Of a stretch of 64,000 bases of DNA, positions 7,749 to 17,791 are shown in pieces; the first letter of the stretch is position 1; each line of letters opens with the position of its first letter. Origin of the DNA: Cellulomonas humilata (GTDB lineage Bacteria; Actinomycetota; Actinomycetes; Actinomycetales; Cellulomonadaceae); the NCBI RefSeq assembly GCF_030814415.1, contig NZ_JAUSVB010000005.1:1-64000 (forward strand), read 5' to 3'. Position numbers and translations under genes: made by a program. The notes beneath the pieces are model-generated. The model was given only the letters and a program-made list of their open reading frames with translations, was not told where the DNA came from and did not search any database.

Positions 7749-9890
7749 TCAGTAGATTGTTCGACCCGTCGCGTCCGGGATCCCCGAGCGGCGGTGGAAC
7801 GCCGACCGGAGCTGGTCGCGCCACTCGCGGGCGCTGCGCTCCTGCTCGGTCAGCCGCTCGGTGACCCGGTCGAAGAACGCCTTCGGCACCCGCCCGTCCG
7901 CGGTCGCCCAGCTCTGCATCATCTGCACGACCTCGTCGTACCCGTCCGCGTGCGTGTCGTAGACGTGCTGGATGACGGTCGACCCGCTGTGCAGCACGTG
8001 CGTCCAGGGGACGTGGTGGAAGAACAGCAGGAGCTCGTCGGGGCAGGTCTCGACCGACTCGTAGACGTCCCGCCACGGCGGCGGGTACTGGCCCGTGAAC
8101 CCCGTGCCGGTCGCCCGCGTGCGGTCGACGCCGATGCCGTCGCGGTCGGCTAAGTGGTACGTGCCCCAGGCGGTGTACTCGTAGCCGTCGACGTCGGGGC
8201 CGTAGTGGTGGCCCGGGCGCACCATGAACCCGACGCCGAGCGGGGCCGTGTACTTCTCGTAGGTGTGCCAGGAGTCGTCGAGCACCGCGTGCACCGCCGG
8301 CGCCACGGAAGGATCCTGGAACGTGAGCCCGATCCACTCGTCGAGGACCGCGACGGGGTCCTCCTCGCCCCACGCCAGCCGCGCGAACGCGTAGAGGTTC
8401 GCCTGCGCCAGCGGGTGCCCGGTCCAGAACTCGTCGTCGCCCACGTTGGAGACGGCGACGAGCCCGGCGGCCCGCCGCTCCGCCTCGTGGTCCTCCGACA
8501 GGCCGGCCGCGATCCACCCGACCGCGCGCCCGTCCTCGGCCAGCGGGAACCGCAGGATCTCGGCCCACTGCGTCCCGAGGTAGACCGCGTGCTGCTGCTG
8601 CCCGGTGTACTCCTGTGTCACCTGCAGCTCGACCGCCAGCCGGGTCTGCGGCATCGCGGCGATCACGGGGGAGACGGGCTCGCGCGCCTGGAAGTCCATC
8701 GGCCCGTACTTGACCTGCAGGACAACGTTGTCGTCGAACCGGCCGTCCAGCGGCGTGAAGTGGTCGTACGCCGCGCGTGCGCGGTCGGTGGAACGGTCGC
8801 GCCAGTCCTGGTGGTGGTCGTAGACGAACGCGCGCCAGAACACGGTGCCGCCGAACGGCGCCAGCGCCCTGGCCAGCAGGTTCGCCCCGTCGGCGTGGTC
8901 ACGGCCGTACGCGAACGGGCCCGGCTGTCCCTCGGAGTCCGCCTTCACGACGAACCCGCCGAAGTCGGGGATGGTCTCGTAGACGCCGGCCGCCGCGTCG
9001 GCCCACCACCGCTGAACGTCGGGGTCGAGCGGGTCGGCCGTCTCCAGACCGCCCGAGAGAGGCGCGGCGAAGCTCACCGACAGGAAGACGCGGATGCCGT
9101 GCGGCCGGAACGCGTCCGCCAGCCGCGCGACGCCGTCGAGGTGGTCCGTGAGCAGCCGCGCCTCGGCCGCGTGCACGTTGACGTTGTTCAGCCCGACCGC
9201 GTTGATCCCGACCGACCCGAGCAGCCGCGCGTACTGCGCGACGCGGGACAGGTCGTCGCGAACCCGGCCGTCGGTCCAGAAGATCGAGCCGCCGGCGTAC
9301 CCGCGCTCCACCTGGCCCATGACGGGGTGGACGACGGTGTTGTCCCAGTGGTCGAGCATGCGGATCTCGTTGACGGGCAGGTCCCAGACGAAGTCGTCCG
9401 GTCCGGAGAAGGCCGCCTCCCCGCGACGGACCAGCGCGTGCAGCCCGTAGAGGAGGCCCGCCGCGTCAGCTGCCACGACGACCGTCCTGCCCCGGTGCCG
9501 CCCGAGGCCGAACATGCCGGGGTTGAGCACGCTGCTCCCCAGGGCGAGCAGGTCCTCGACGACGGCCTGCACGGCCCGGAGGTAGGGATCGGTCCGTGGC
9601 GGGTGGCCGGGAGGCGGCGGCATGGTGGCCGACGCCGTCCCCACCTCCCCGGCGCTCCCGACGATCGCGAGCACCACGTCGCACGCGAGAGCGTCGTCGA
9701 CGGTCACCGGAGCCGTCACCAGGTGCCCGCCGAACTGCTCCGTGGCACGCGCGACCTCCGCGACGACGGTGTCGGCGACCGGCCCGTCGTCCGGCCCCAC
9801 GGCCACCAGCACACGCCGCGACCCCAGCGCCCGGAACGCCTCGTCGGGCAGCCACATCGGGTGCACCGGTCTGGCAAGCCGCCCGGTCAC
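7749..9890 (-). CDS. GH67 alpha-glucuronidase
   Basis: The enzyme removes 4-O-methyl-glucuronic acid from the ends of xylo-oligosaccharides. At 713 residues it has the usual length. The catalytic acid is E320 in KADSEGQPG, and the base pair is D399 in GPMDFQ and E427 in TQEYTGQ. The spacings of 79 and 28 residues equal those of E285/D364/E392 in Geobacillus AguA. The N-terminal third is the beta-sandwich domain of the family, the barrel is central, and the helical C-terminal domain follows. No signal peptide is seen, so it is probably intracellular. The GTG at 9890 overlaps the stop of the mannonate dehydratase gene (GTGA), which argues for that start over the ATG at 9857. The operon is probably controlled by the LacI gene at 11377. 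Confidence 0.95.
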   Translation of the reverse strand: MTGRLARPVHPMWLPDEAFRALGSRRVLVAVGPDDGPVADTVVAEVARATEQFGGHLVTAPVTVDDALACDVVLAIVGSAGEVGTASATMPPPPGHPPRTDPYLRAVQAVVEDLLALGSSVLNPGMFGLGRHRGRTVVVAADAAGLLYGLHALVRRGEAAFSGPDDFVWDLPVNEIRMLDHWDNTVVHPVMGQVERGYAGGSIFWTDGRVRDDLSRVAQYARLLGSVGINAVGLNNVNVHAAEARLLTDHLDGVARLADAFRPHGIRVFLSVSFAAPLSGGLETADPLDPDVQRWWADAAAGVYETIPDFGGFVVKADSEGQPGPFAYGRDHADGANLLARALAPFGGTVFWRAFVYDHHQDWRDRSTDRARAAYDHFTPLDGRFDDNVVLQVKYGPMDFQAREPVSPVIAAMPQTRLAVELQVTQEYTGQQQHAVYLGTQWAEILRFPLAEDGRAVGWIAAGLSEDHEAERRAAGLVAVSNVGDDEFWTGHPLAQANLYAFARLAWGEEDPVAVLDEWIGLTFQDPSVAPAVHAVLDDSWHTYEKYTAPLGVGFMVRPGHHYGPDVDGYEYTAWGTYHLADRDGIGVDRTRATGTGFTGQYPPPWRDVYESVETCPDELLLFFHHVPWTHVLHSGSTVIQHVYDTHADGYDEVVQMMQSWATADGRVPKAFFDRVTERLTEQERSAREWRDQLRSAFHRRSGIPDATGRTIY

Positions 9891-11170
9891 CAGTCGTGCA
9901 CCGTGCCGTCCTTGAGCCGGTTGAACGGCAGGTACGCCTGCGCGTACGGGTACCGCGCGGCAGCGTCGTCGTCGTAGGTGACGCCGAGGCCGACCTCCGA
10001 ACCCGGGTGCAGGTAGCCGTCCTCGAACGTGAAGGACTGCTGGAACACGGCGTTGGTCTTGGCGCCGTGCTGCATGTACTCCTGGATGCCGAAGTTGTGG
10101 ATGGCCAGGTCCAGGTGCAGCGCCGCCGCCATGCCGACGGGGGAGATGTCCGTCGGCCCGTGGATGCCGGACTTGATCTGGTACTGCGCCGCGAAGTCGA
10201 GGATCTTGCGCAGCGCGCTGATGCCGCCGGTGTGCGTCACGGCGGACCGCACGTAGTCGATGAGCTGCTCGCGGACCAGCGTCTGGTAGTCCCACACGGT
10301 GTTGAACACCTCGCCGATGGCCAGCGGCGTCGTGGTGTGCTGGCGGACCAGGCGCAGGGCCTCCTGGTTCTCCGCCGGGGTGCAGTCCTCGAGCCAGAAC
10401 AGGTCGTACGGCTCCAGGTCCTTGCCGAGCCGAGCCGCCTGGATCGGGGTCATCCGGTGGTGCCCGTCGTGCAGCAGCGGGACTTCGGGGCCGAACTCGT
10501 TGCGCACGGCCTCGAACACGGTCGGGATGTGCCGCAGGTATGCGCGGGTGTCCCAGTCCTCCTCGGCCGGCAGGGGTGCGCGCTGCGCGGGCTCGTAGTC
10601 GTAGCGGCCCGACGACGACGGCTGCGCGGCCACCCCGTAGACGGCGTCGATGCCCGGGACCGAGGTCTGCACGCGGATGGAGCGGAAGCCCTGCTCCTGG
10701 TGGTGCCGGATCGAGTCGAACAGCTCGGGCAGGTCCCGGCCGCTCGCGTGCCCGTACGCCATGATCCCGGTCCGGCTCGCCCCGCCCAGCAGCTGGTACA
10801 GCGGCAGCCCGGCGATCCTCGCCTTGATGTCCCACAGGGCCACGTCGACCGCGGCGATCGCCGCCATGGTCACCGGCCCCCGGCGCCAGTACGCCGAGCG
10901 GTAGAGGAACTGCCAGGTGTCCTCGATGCGGTGCGCGTCCCGTCCGAGCAGCAGGGGCACCACGTGGTCGGACAGGTACGACGCCACCGACAGCTCGCGA
11001 CCGTTCAGCGTCGCGTCGCCGAGCCCGACGACCCCGTCCTCGGTGGTGATCCGCAGCGTGACGAAGTTGCGGTCCGGGCTGGTGACGAGGACCTCGGCGG
11101 AGCGGATCGCGGTGCCGCGCGCCGCGGGGGCCAGGTCGCTCGGCGAGGTGTCGGGGTGGTCCATCGGCAT
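9887..11170 (-). CDS. D-mannonate dehydratase-like enolase-superfamily enzyme (ManD/RspA)
   Basis: This 427-residue protein is an enolase-superfamily dehydratase of the ManD/RspA group. It shows [10 protein letters not shown] in the barrel, [10 protein letters not shown], the metal ligands in [10 protein letters not shown] and IGEVFN, and IHGPTDISP near the C-terminus. ManD dehydrates D-mannonate to 2-keto-3-deoxygluconate, a step of glucuronate breakdown. That fits the GH67 gene translated directly after it. Some family members are slow or act on gluconate, so the exact substrate is inferred from context. The ATG at 11170 follows GGAGCAGGT. A longer open frame back to 11302 runs through the operator and is not credible. 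Confidence 0.88.
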   Translation of the reverse strand: MPMDHPDTSPSDLAPAARGTAIRSAEVLVTSPDRNFVTLRITTEDGVVGLGDATLNGRELSVASYLSDHVVPLLLGRDAHRIEDTWQFLYRSAYWRRGPVTMAAIAAVDVALWDIKARIAGLPLYQLLGGASRTGIMAYGHASGRDLPELFDSIRHHQEQGFRSIRVQTSVPGIDAVYGVAAQPSSSGRYDYEPAQRAPLPAEEDWDTRAYLRHIPTVFEAVRNEFGPEVPLLHDGHHRMTPIQAARLGKDLEPYDLFWLEDCTPAENQEALRLVRQHTTTPLAIGEVFNTVWDYQTLVREQLIDYVRSAVTHTGGISALRKILDFAAQYQIKSGIHGPTDISPVGMAAALHLDLAIHNFGIQEYMQHGAKTNAVFQQSFTFEDGYLHPGSEVGLGVTYDDDAAARYPYAQAYLPFNRLKDGTVHDW

Positions 11171-11251
11171 ACCTGCTCCGTCCCGCCGACGACGCCGTCG
11201 GCGCTGCTCTGCTCCCTCGCGCACTCCACCCGTGCGGCGGGGCGCGGGTCC

Positions 11252-11281
11252 ACCGTAGGCGTGCGGCCCTCCTCGGGGCAA
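11252..11281 (-). promoter_or_regulatory. Promoter of the manD-GH67 operon
   Basis: On the minus strand, TTGCCC (11281-11276) and TACGGT (11257-11252) are 18 bp apart and match sigma-70-type -35 and -10 elements moderately. The -35 overlaps the LacI palindrome, so bound repressor would block polymerase. Confidence 0.5.
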
Positions 11282-11290
11282 ACGTTTGCC
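11277..11290. promoter_or_regulatory. LacI-family operator (perfect 14-bp palindrome)
   Basis: GGCAAACGTTTGCC is perfectly self-complementary and has the central CG of LacI/GalR operators. It lies between the divergent manD operon and the lacI gene, over the -35 of the former and just upstream of the -35 of the latter. Confidence 0.8.
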
Positions 11291-11295
11291 GATGG

Positions 11296-11324
11296 TTGCC
11301 ATCCGGCGCGTTCACCGCCACGAT
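11296..11324 (+). promoter_or_regulatory. Promoter of the lacI gene
   Basis: TTGCCA (11296-11301) and CACGAT (11319-11324) are separated by 17 bp and lie about 50 nt upstream of the ATG. The operator palindrome ends 5 bp before the -35, consistent with autoregulation. Confidence 0.4.
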
Positions 11325-11376
11325 GGGGGTCGCGTCGGGCCGGTCGGCCCGTCACCCGATCGCTCGACGAGGACCG

Positions 11377-12381
11377 ATGACCAGGCCACCCACCCTCCGC
11401 GACGTCGCGGCCGCCAGCGGCGTGGCCATCTCGACCGCGTCCCGTGCGCTCACCAAGCCGGGCCGGGTCAACGAGCGCACCGCCATCCGCGTCCGCGAGG
11501 CCGCGCGCGAGCTGGGCTACGCGCCGAGCGCCACCGGTCGCGCGCTGAGCTCGGGCCGCACCCGGATGGTCGCCCTCCTCGTCCCCGACGTCACCAACCC
11601 GTACTTCTTCGGCATCGTGCGCGGCACCGCCGCCCGGCTGCGGGCCGACGGCTACGTGCACGTGCTGGTCGACGCCGAGGAGTCGGTCGAGGCGGAGGAG
11701 CGGGCCCTGCGCGCGCTGCGCCCGACCGTCGACGGCGCCGTCCTGGCGGCCTCGCGGCTGGACGACGACCGCCTGACGGCCTGGTCGCACGAGTTCCCGA
11801 TGGTCACGGTGAACCGCCCCGTGCCCGACCAGTCGGGGGTCCTCGTCGACACCGCGGGCGGCACCGGCCAGGCGCTCGCCCACCTGGCCTCGCTCGGCCA
11901 CCGCCGCGTCGCCTACGCGGGCGGCCCGCGCGCGTCCTGGTCCGACCGTCGCCGGCGCGCGGTCCTGCGCACGGCAGCCAAGCGTCTCGATGTCGAGGTC
12001 GTCGCCATCGGCCCGTACGTGCCACGCCGCGAGGACGGAGCCGCCGCTGCCGACGCCGCCCTGCACGAGGGTGTCACCGCGGTCCTCGCATTCGACGACC
12101 TGCTCGCCTTCGGGATCCTCGACCGGCTGGCCGAGCGCGGGGTCGACGTGCCCGGTGCCATGAGCGTCGTCGGCTGCGACGACGTCTTCGGCGCCGACCT
12201 GGTCCGACCCGGCCTGACCACGATCGCCGCTCCGCTGGAACGTGCCGGTCACGCGGCCGCCGACCTCCTGTTGGCACGCCTGGACCCCAGCCACCCGGGC
12301 GGCACGGTGACCGTCGAGCTGCCCACCCACCTGGTGATCCGCGGCTCCACCGGCACGGCCCCGCTGCGCGTCGTGCGCTGA
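11377..12381 (+). CDS. LacI-family transcriptional regulator
   Basis: This 334-residue regulator has an N-terminal helix-turn-helix (LRDVAAASGVAISTASRAL, residues 5-23), hinge helix and periplasmic-binding-protein fold (VALLVPDVTNPYF from about residue 60; VVGCDDV near 265). The ATG at 11377 is preceded by GAGGA. It is divergent from the manD-GH67 operon with a perfect palindrome in between. It therefore probably represses glucuronate/xylo-oligosaccharide genes and itself. The inducer is unknown; aldouronic acids or glucuronate are reasonable guesses. Confidence 0.92.
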   Translation: MTRPPTLRDVAAASGVAISTASRALTKPGRVNERTAIRVREAARELGYAPSATGRALSSGRTRMVALLVPDVTNPYFFGIVRGTAARLRADGYVHVLVDAEESVEAEERALRALRPTVDGAVLAASRLDDDRLTAWSHEFPMVTVNRPVPDQSGVLVDTAGGTGQALAHLASLGHRRVAYAGGPRASWSDRRRRAVLRTAAKRLDVEVVAIGPYVPRREDGAAAADAALHEGVTAVLAFDDLLAFGILDRLAERGVDVPGAMSVVGCDDVFGADLVRPGLTTIAAPLERAGHAAADLLLARLDPSHPGGTVTVELPTHLVIRGSTGTAPLRVVR

Positions 12382-12445
12382 CGCCTGCTCCGACCCCTCG
12401 GCCCCGCCCACGGCGACGAGGGCGGCACTGTGGGATGAGAGCGTG

Positions 12446-12467
12446 AGTTGCGACTGCCGATCTCGTC
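12446..12467 (-). repeat. Copy of a 22-bp intergenic repeat
   Basis: This 22-mer matches the reverse complement of 60185-60206 at 21 of 22 positions. It lies between lacI and the kinase gene. It shares the core CGATCTCGTC with the palindrome at 60185-60218. This looks like a dispersed intergenic repeat, but its role is unknown. Confidence 0.6.
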
Positions 12468-12554
12468 GCAGAGTGCCGACCTCGCGGGCCACGGGATTCG
12501 CCGACCAGCAGAAAGGCCGTGACCCGTGCGGGTCGGCGCAGCGAGGATGCCCGG

Positions 12555-13544
12555 ATGCTTCCCCTCGCCGAGATCGCCCGGCTCGACGCCACCGTCGACC
12601 CCGACTGGCGCAGCCCGGTGGCCGACCAGGTCGCCGCCGCCTGGGGGATCGCCCCGGGCGGTGCCCGCTGGCGTCGGTCGAGCGCGACGCACGTGTTCGT
12701 CGTCCCCCCGGACGTCGACCCCCGCGGTGTCCTCTACCTGCGCTTCGTCCCAGCGTCTCTGCGCACGGTCCGCGACCTGGACACCCCCGCGCGGCTGCTC
12801 TCGACCTGGGCCGCCGGGCACGGGGGGACCGTCGCACCCCTGCCGTCGAGCGCCGGCCGGCTCGTCGAGACCGTCCCGACGGTGCTGGGGGACATGCACG
12901 CCACCGCGGTGCACGCGGCTCCCGGCGACGAGCTGCAGCTGGCGAACCTGACCACCACCCTCGCCGCGCGCTGGGGTGCGGCGCTCGCACGGCTGCACCG
13001 TGACGCGCGACCCCTGACCGCCGACGAGGAACCGCCGGTGCTCGACCTCGCAGCACTCGAGCGTGCGTGCGTGGACGACCCGGCCGTGCTGCGCGCTGCC
13101 CGCGCGGTGCTGGCGAGGGCTGACCGAGCGGAGCTGCCGAGCGGCACGCTGCACGGGGACTTCGAGCTGGACAACCTGCGCTGGCTCGACGGGAACCCCG
13201 TCGCGTTCGACGCCGACGAGGCGCGGACCGGTCCGTACGTCCAGGACATCGCCGCCGCGGTCCGCGACCTGGTCGGCGACACGCCCGGGCAGGTGGAGCA
13301 CCCGGCGCTGCTCGCGGCGTTCCTGACCGGCTACCGCGGCGTGCGTCCGCTCGCGTACGACGAGGTGGCCGAGCTCGAGCTGCACAGCGCCGCGGTCGCC
13401 GTCCGCCTGCTGGTCGCGATCGCGCACCTGGAGGACGACCCCGCGGTCGATGAGGGCCAGTGGTCGGTCGACCTGCGGGCGTCCCTGCTCGAGCACCGGC
13501 AGAGGTTGCGCGCCCGCGTGCTGGCCGCCACGGTGGCCCGATGA
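12555..13544 (+). CDS. Aminoglycoside-phosphotransferase-like kinase (APH family)
   Basis: This 329-residue protein has the APH catalytic loop motif LHGDFELDNLRW (near residue 197) and a following FDADEA that supplies the metal-binding aspartate. A partly degenerate N-terminal kinase lobe precedes them. Such proteins phosphorylate small molecules (antibiotics, homoserine, choline, sugars); nothing here points to a substrate. The ATG at 12555 follows GAGG at a good distance. Its stop overlaps the ATG of the deaminase gene (ATGA), so the two are co-translated. That hints at a shared small-molecule salvage or detoxification role, which is an inference. Confidence 0.75.
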   Translation: MLPLAEIARLDATVDPDWRSPVADQVAAAWGIAPGGARWRRSSATHVFVVPPDVDPRGVLYLRFVPASLRTVRDLDTPARLLSTWAAGHGGTVAPLPSSAGRLVETVPTVLGDMHATAVHAAPGDELQLANLTTTLAARWGAALARLHRDARPLTADEEPPVLDLAALERACVDDPAVLRAARAVLARADRAELPSGTLHGDFELDNLRWLDGNPVAFDADEARTGPYVQDIAAAVRDLVGDTPGQVEHPALLAAFLTGYRGVRPLAYDEVAELELHSAAVAVRLLVAIAHLEDDPAVDEGQWSVDLRASLLEHRQRLRARVLAATVAR

Positions 13545-14020
13545 CGCTCTCCGACGCCGACCTTGCCCACCTCACCCGCGCCGTCGAGCTCGCCCGCGAA
13601 GCGCTCGACGACGGCGACGAGCCCTACGGCTCCGTGCTGGTCGACGCGGCCGGGCAGGTCCGGTTCGAGGACCGCAACCGCGTGAAGGACGGCGACGAGA
13701 CCCGCCACCCGGAGTTCGAGATCGCCCGCTGGTCCGCCAACCACCTGACGCCCGACGAGCGCGCGGAGTCGACCGTCTACACCTCCGGCGAGCACTGCCC
13801 GATGTGCGCGGCGGCACACGCCTGGGTGGGCCTCGGCCGGATCGTCTACGCGACGTCGTCGGCGCAGACCGGCGCGTGGCTGGCGGAGTGGGGCATCCCT
13901 GCGGGACCGGTGGCGCCCCTCCCGATCGCCACGGTCGCACCGGGCGTTCCCGTCGAGGGCCCGGTCCCGGAGCTCGCCGACGAGGTCCGCGAGCTCCAGC
14001 GCCGCCGGTTCGGCGCCTGA
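13541..14020 (+). CDS. Cytidine/deoxycytidylate-deaminase-family protein
   Basis: This 159-residue protein shows the zinc motifs of the CMP/dCMP and guanine deaminase superfamily. They are HPE (within RHPEFEIARW) for the histidine ligand and proton-shuttle glutamate, and SGEHCPMCAAA for the two cysteine ligands. The family usually has H-A-E; proline in the middle position is a change. The substrate (guanine, cytosine or another base) cannot be read from sequence. It starts at the ATG overlapping the APH-like gene's stop. A longer upstream frame overlaps that gene and is rejected. Confidence 0.8.
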   Translation: MTLSDADLAHLTRAVELAREALDDGDEPYGSVLVDAAGQVRFEDRNRVKDGDETRHPEFEIARWSANHLTPDERAESTVYTSGEHCPMCAAAHAWVGLGRIVYATSSAQTGAWLAEWGIPAGPVAPLPIATVAPGVPVEGPVPELADEVRELQRRRFGA

Positions 14021-14220
14021 TCAGTCGTCGTTGCCGGCGTCGCACCGGCCGAGCGAGTCGGACTCCACGACCTCGACGACCTCCGCCGACGTTGTGGAGC
14101 ACACTCCCGGCAGATCAGACGCTGGAGCCCGCCGGCGACGTCGTTGTGGGCGTCGGCCGCGCACTCCCACTCTTCAGGGCAGCCATCGGCGCGGCCATAG
14201 CCCTGCTTGGCCGGGGTGCT

Positions 14221-14613
14221 TCAAGGAAGCTCGTACGGGCGCGGTTTGCCGAGAAATCCGAAGTCGATCGCCGTGTTTCGCCAGTGCTGCAACAACGACG
14301 CGAACCACGGGCGGTCATCGACGACGAGGTCCAGCTGCCAGCCAAGGTCGTCCTCGTTGGACTCGATCAAGTAGGTCACCGTATGAACAGCGCCGTAGAC
14401 GTCGTCGTCGTACGGGCGGTCGAGGAGGCCCAGCAAGAGTTGGCGCTCGGCGCTGTTGACCGGCGGTGTGATCGCGTGCAGCGGCTCACCGAACCGCGCC
14501 ATCTCGTCGTCGCTCCACTCCTCCTCGGCCTTCATCGGAGCGAAGGCGGCCGCAGCGGCGACCTCAGGACGGATCACATCGCCCATGGGAGCATTCCCGT
14601 CTTCTGCCAGCAC
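14221..14613 (-). CDS. Orphan protein of unknown function in an A+T-richer patch
   Basis: I do not recognise this 130-residue acidic protein. It contains SNEDDLGWQLDLVVDDRPW and a C-terminal part rich in aromatic residues, and no signal or membrane segment. The GTG at 14613 is preceded by CAATCT and a 6-nt gap, the leaderless pattern seen elsewhere in the window. An ATG nine codons inside (14586) is an alternative. Base composition from about 14.1 to 14.7 kb is less GC-rich than the neighbours, which may indicate acquisition. The 200 bp between the deaminase stop (14020) and this gene show nothing I can support. Confidence 0.5.
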   Translation of the reverse strand: MLAEDGNAPMGDVIRPEVAAAAAFAPMKAEEEWSDDEMARFGEPLHAITPPVNSAERQLLLGLLDRPYDDDVYGAVHTVTYLIESNEDDLGWQLDLVVDDRPWFASLLQHWRNTAIDFGFLGKPRPYELP

Positions 14614-14731
14614 GCGTCGAGATTGCCGATGCTCGCCTCCACGTCGACAGCACGCGCGCTACCCGAGTAGGTGAATGACCAGACGACAAGCACCCCGAGG
14701 CACAGTACTCAGCCGGTCGCCCACCCGCGGG

Positions 14732-16732
14732 TCACCCGTTCAGCGCGGCCAGCAGTCCCGGGCCGTGCCGTTCGAGCTTGGTCGCACCCACGCCGCTGAT
14801 CCCGCCGAGTGCCTCCAGCGATGCCGGCCGCTGCGTCACGATCTCGCGCAGGGTCGCGTCGTGGAAGACCACGTACGCGGGCACCCCTTGCTCCTTCGCG
14901 ACACCCGCACGCCACGCCCGCAGCACCTCGAAGAGCTCGACGTCGTCGCCCGTCAGATCGGCTGCCGCGGTGGCCCGGGCGCCGCGCGACCCGCGCGTCC
15001 GGACGACCTTCTCGGTCTCCCGTCGCAGCCGGACCTCGCGCGCCCCGCGCAGCACGTCCGCGCTGTCGGGTGCCAGGCGCAGGGTGCCGTACCCGTCGGT
15101 GTCCACGCCGAGCAGCTCCATCGCCAGCAGCTGTCGGACGACCCCGCGCCACTCCCCGTCGGACAGGTCCTGCCCGACACCGAACGTGCTGAGCGACTCG
15201 TGACCGAGCTGCGTGACGCGCGGGGTCACCTTGCCGCGCAGGATGTCGACCAGGTGCCCGACGCCGTACCGCTGCCCGCGCTGCTCCAGCCGGACGACCG
15301 TCGACAGCAGCTTCTGCGCCGCGACGGTGCCGTCCCACGACTCGGGCGGCGTGAGGCAGGTGTCGCAGTTGCCGCAGGGCTCGGAGGGCTGGCCGAAGTA
15401 GTTGAGCAGCTGCACCCGGCGGCACGACACGGTCTCGCAGAGCGCGAGCATCGCGTCGAGGTGCGCGGTCAGCCGGCGCTTGTGGGCGGCGTCGCCCTCG
15501 GACGTGTCGATCATGCGCCGCTGCTGCACCACGTCGGCGAGCCCGTACGCGAGCCACGCCGTGGAGGGCAGACCGTCACGACCGGCGCGGCCGGTCTCCT
15601 GGTAGTACCCCTCGACCGACTTCGGCAGGTCCAGGTGCGCGACGAACCGGACGTCGGGCTTGTCGATGCCCATCCCGAACGCGATGGTCGCGACCATCAC
15701 GATCCCGTCCTCGCGCAGGAACCGGCTCTGGTTCCGCGCCCGCACCTGCCGGTCGAGCCCTGCGTGGTAGGGCAGCGCCGGCACGCCGTGCTCCACCAGG
15801 AACTGCGCGGTCTGCTCGACCGAGTTCCGCGAGAGGCAGTACACGATCCCGGCGTCGCCCTCGTGCTCGGTGCGCAGGAGGTTGAGCAGCTGGTCGCGCG
15901 GCTTGTCCTTGGGCGCGATCCGGTACTGGATGTTGGGCCGGTCGAAGCTGGCGACGAAGTGCTTGGCGTCCCCGAGCTGCAGCCGCTGCGCGATCTCCGC
16001 GTGGGTCTGCTCGGTGGCGGTGGCCGTCAGCGCGATCCGGGGGACCTCGGGCCAGCGCTCGTGCAGCATCGACAGCTGCAGGTAGTCGGGGCGGAAGTCG
16101 TGCCCCCACTGGGACACGCAGTGCGCCTCGTCGATGGCGAACAGGGCGACGGTGCCGCGGTCCAGCAGCTCGATGGTCTCCCGCACCCGGAGGCGCTCGG
16201 GAGCCAGGTACAGCAGGTCCAGCTCGCCTGCGAGGTACGCGTCCTCGACCTTGCGGCGCTCGAACGACTGCTGCGTCGAGTTGAGGAACCCGGCCCGCAC
16301 TCCGAGCGCCGAGAGCGCGTCGACCTGGTCCTGCATGAGGGCGATCAGGGGGGACACGACGACCCCGGTGCCCTGCCGGACCAGAGCGGGGACCTGGTAG
16401 CAGAGCGACTTGCCGCCGCCGGTCGGCATGAGCACCAGCGCGTCGCCGCCGCGCACGACGGTGTCGATGATCTCGGCCTGCTCACCGCGGAAGGCGTCGT
16501 ACCCCCACACGGTGTGCAGCACCTCGGCGGCTGCCGCCAGAGCCGCCTCGGGATCGAGCGTCTGGGCGACCTCGCGCGGGATGTCGGGGCGCGGGGGAGG
16601 CTCGGCACGGGCACCCCGCGCGGACGACGGAGCGGGCTCGTGCTCGGGCGGTGCGGCGTCGTAGAACGGGTCGAACGGCGGCTCCTCGTCGAGAGGCCAG
16701 TCCGGCACGTCGCTACCCCACCCGTCAGTCAC
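14732..16732 (-). CDS. recQ: ATP-dependent DNA helicase RecQ
   Basis: This 666-residue superfamily-2 helicase unwinds DNA 3' to 5' in repair and recombination. It has the Walker A motif [12 protein letters not shown] near residue 100 and the DEAH box [18 protein letters not shown] near residue 200. Motif VI is in [12 protein letters not shown]. The RecQ zinc cysteines (C..C-G-N-C-D-T-C, about residues 437-460), the RQC winged helix and a C-terminal HRDC domain (last 75 residues) follow. The start is the GTG at 16732, preceded by TAGGGT and a 7-nt gap, so the mRNA may be leaderless. An ATG at 16849 would add an improbable 39-residue leader. About 70 acidic/proline-rich residues precede the helicase core. 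Confidence 0.95.
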   Translation of the reverse strand: MTDGWGSDVPDWPLDEEPPFDPFYDAAPPEHEPAPSSARGARAEPPPRPDIPREVAQTLDPEAALAAAAEVLHTVWGYDAFRGEQAEIIDTVVRGGDALVLMPTGGGKSLCYQVPALVRQGTGVVVSPLIALMQDQVDALSALGVRAGFLNSTQQSFERRKVEDAYLAGELDLLYLAPERLRVRETIELLDRGTVALFAIDEAHCVSQWGHDFRPDYLQLSMLHERWPEVPRIALTATATEQTHAEIAQRLQLGDAKHFVASFDRPNIQYRIAPKDKPRDQLLNLLRTEHEGDAGIVYCLSRNSVEQTAQFLVEHGVPALPYHAGLDRQVRARNQSRFLREDGIVMVATIAFGMGIDKPDVRFVAHLDLPKSVEGYYQETGRAGRDGLPSTAWLAYGLADVVQQRRMIDTSEGDAAHKRRLTAHLDAMLALCETVSCRRVQLLNYFGQPSEPCGNCDTCLTPPESWDGTVAAQKLLSTVVRLEQRGQRYGVGHLVDILRGKVTPRVTQLGHESLSTFGVGQDLSDGEWRGVVRQLLAMELLGVDTDGYGTLRLAPDSADVLRGAREVRLRRETEKVVRTRGSRGARATAAADLTGDDVELFEVLRAWRAGVAKEQGVPAYVVFHDATLREIVTQRPASLEALGGISGVGATKLERHGPGLLAALNG

Positions 16733-16942
16733 GCGGCACACCCTACGTCCGACCGCCGACGCGTCGAGCGGCTCCTCCACAGACGTCGAATCTGCCGCGG
16801 GGTCGAGCGACCAAGCCCTCGGTGACGTCCGGGCAGGCCGGGGCGGCACTCATGACATGGTCGAACCCGGACCGGCCGTCGGACGCGAGTCGCGGATCAC
16901 CCGGGGCGCGCGACCCTGCACCCCCTCCGTAGGGTGTTCCCC

Positions 16943-17737
16943 ATGGCAACCGCACTCATCACCGGCGCGTCCGCAGGCCTGGGCCTGGAGTTCGCCTGGC
17001 AGCTGGCCACGGCCAAGCACGACGTCGTCCTGGTCGCCCGCAACGAGGAGCGGCTGACCCGCCTCGCGGCCCAGCTCGAGGCCGCCGCGGGCATCCGGGC
17101 GGAGGTGCTCGTCGCCGACCTGTCCGTCCGCGCCGACGTCGAGCGCGTCGCCGACCGCCTGCGCGCCACCGAGCGCCCCGTCGGGCTGCTGGTCAACAAC
17201 GCCGGCCTGGGCCTCAACCAGCGCTTCGTCCCGGGCGACCTGGCCGACGAGGAGACCGCGCTCGCGCTCATGGTCACCGCGGTCATGGTCCTGTCGCACG
17301 CCGCCGCGGGCGCGATGGTCCCGCGGGGCCGCGGGGCGATCCTCAACGTCGCGTCCGTCGCCGCCCTGCTCACGTCGGGCACGTACTCCGCGCACAAGGC
17401 CTGGGTCCGGGTGTTCACCGAGAGCCTCGCCGTCGAGCTGCGCGGGACAGGCGTCACCGCCACGTCGCTGAACCCGGGCTTCGTGCACACCGAGTTCCAC
17501 GAGCGCGGCGAGATCGACATGACCGCGTACCCCGAGATCGCGTGGCTGAACGCCGAGGACGTGGTGGCCACCGGCCTCGCCGACGTCCGCCGCGGCGCCG
17601 TCCTGTCGACCCCGAGCCTGCGCTATCGGGTGCTCTCGGCGGTCGCCCGCCTGGCCCCCCGGTCCGCCGTCCGCGCGTTCGGCCGCTACCGCCGCTCGTT
17701 CCAGGGCCAGGAGACGGACGCCCCCACCGTCGGCTGA
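16943..17737 (+). CDS. Short-chain dehydrogenase/reductase (SDR)
   Basis: This 264-residue classical SDR has the nucleotide-binding motif TGASAGLGLEFA (residues 7-18) and NNAG near residue 91. The catalytic Ser-Tyr-Lys set is in VASVAALLTSGTYSAHK. These enzymes interconvert alcohols and ketones with NAD(P)H; the substrate is unknown. TAGGGT (16930-16935) with a 7-nt gap precedes the ATG, so a leaderless transcript is likely. It is divergent from recQ. Confidence 0.88.
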   Translation: MATALITGASAGLGLEFAWQLATAKHDVVLVARNEERLTRLAAQLEAAAGIRAEVLVADLSVRADVERVADRLRATERPVGLLVNNAGLGLNQRFVPGDLADEETALALMVTAVMVLSHAAAGAMVPRGRGAILNVASVAALLTSGTYSAHKAWVRVFTESLAVELRGTGVTATSLNPGFVHTEFHERGEIDMTAYPEIAWLNAEDVVATGLADVRRGAVLSTPSLRYRVLSAVARLAPRSAVRAFGRYRRSFQGQETDAPTVG

Positions 17738-17791
17738 GCCGTCCGGGTGAGGCCCGCTGACCGGGGCGCTCGTCCTGGCTAGCATCGCGCG

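Noticed and set aside
7749..11321. One 1190-codon open frame spanning the GH67 and ManD region
   Set aside because: Only its second half is real (GH67). The first half is a shadow frame of ManD, and the genes overlap by GTGA with their own starts.
11005..13575. 856-codon minus-strand frame across lacI and the kinase gene
   Set aside because: Proline/arginine-rich shadow of well-supported plus-strand genes.
12555..14020. Antibiotic resistance pair (APH plus deaminase)
   Set aside because: APH-like folds cover many substrates and the deaminase motif is divergent; nothing specific supports resistance.
14020..14221. Possible gene remnant or RNA gene between the deaminase and the orphan gene
   Set aside because: No tRNA-like fold, conserved motif or consistent frame was seen.
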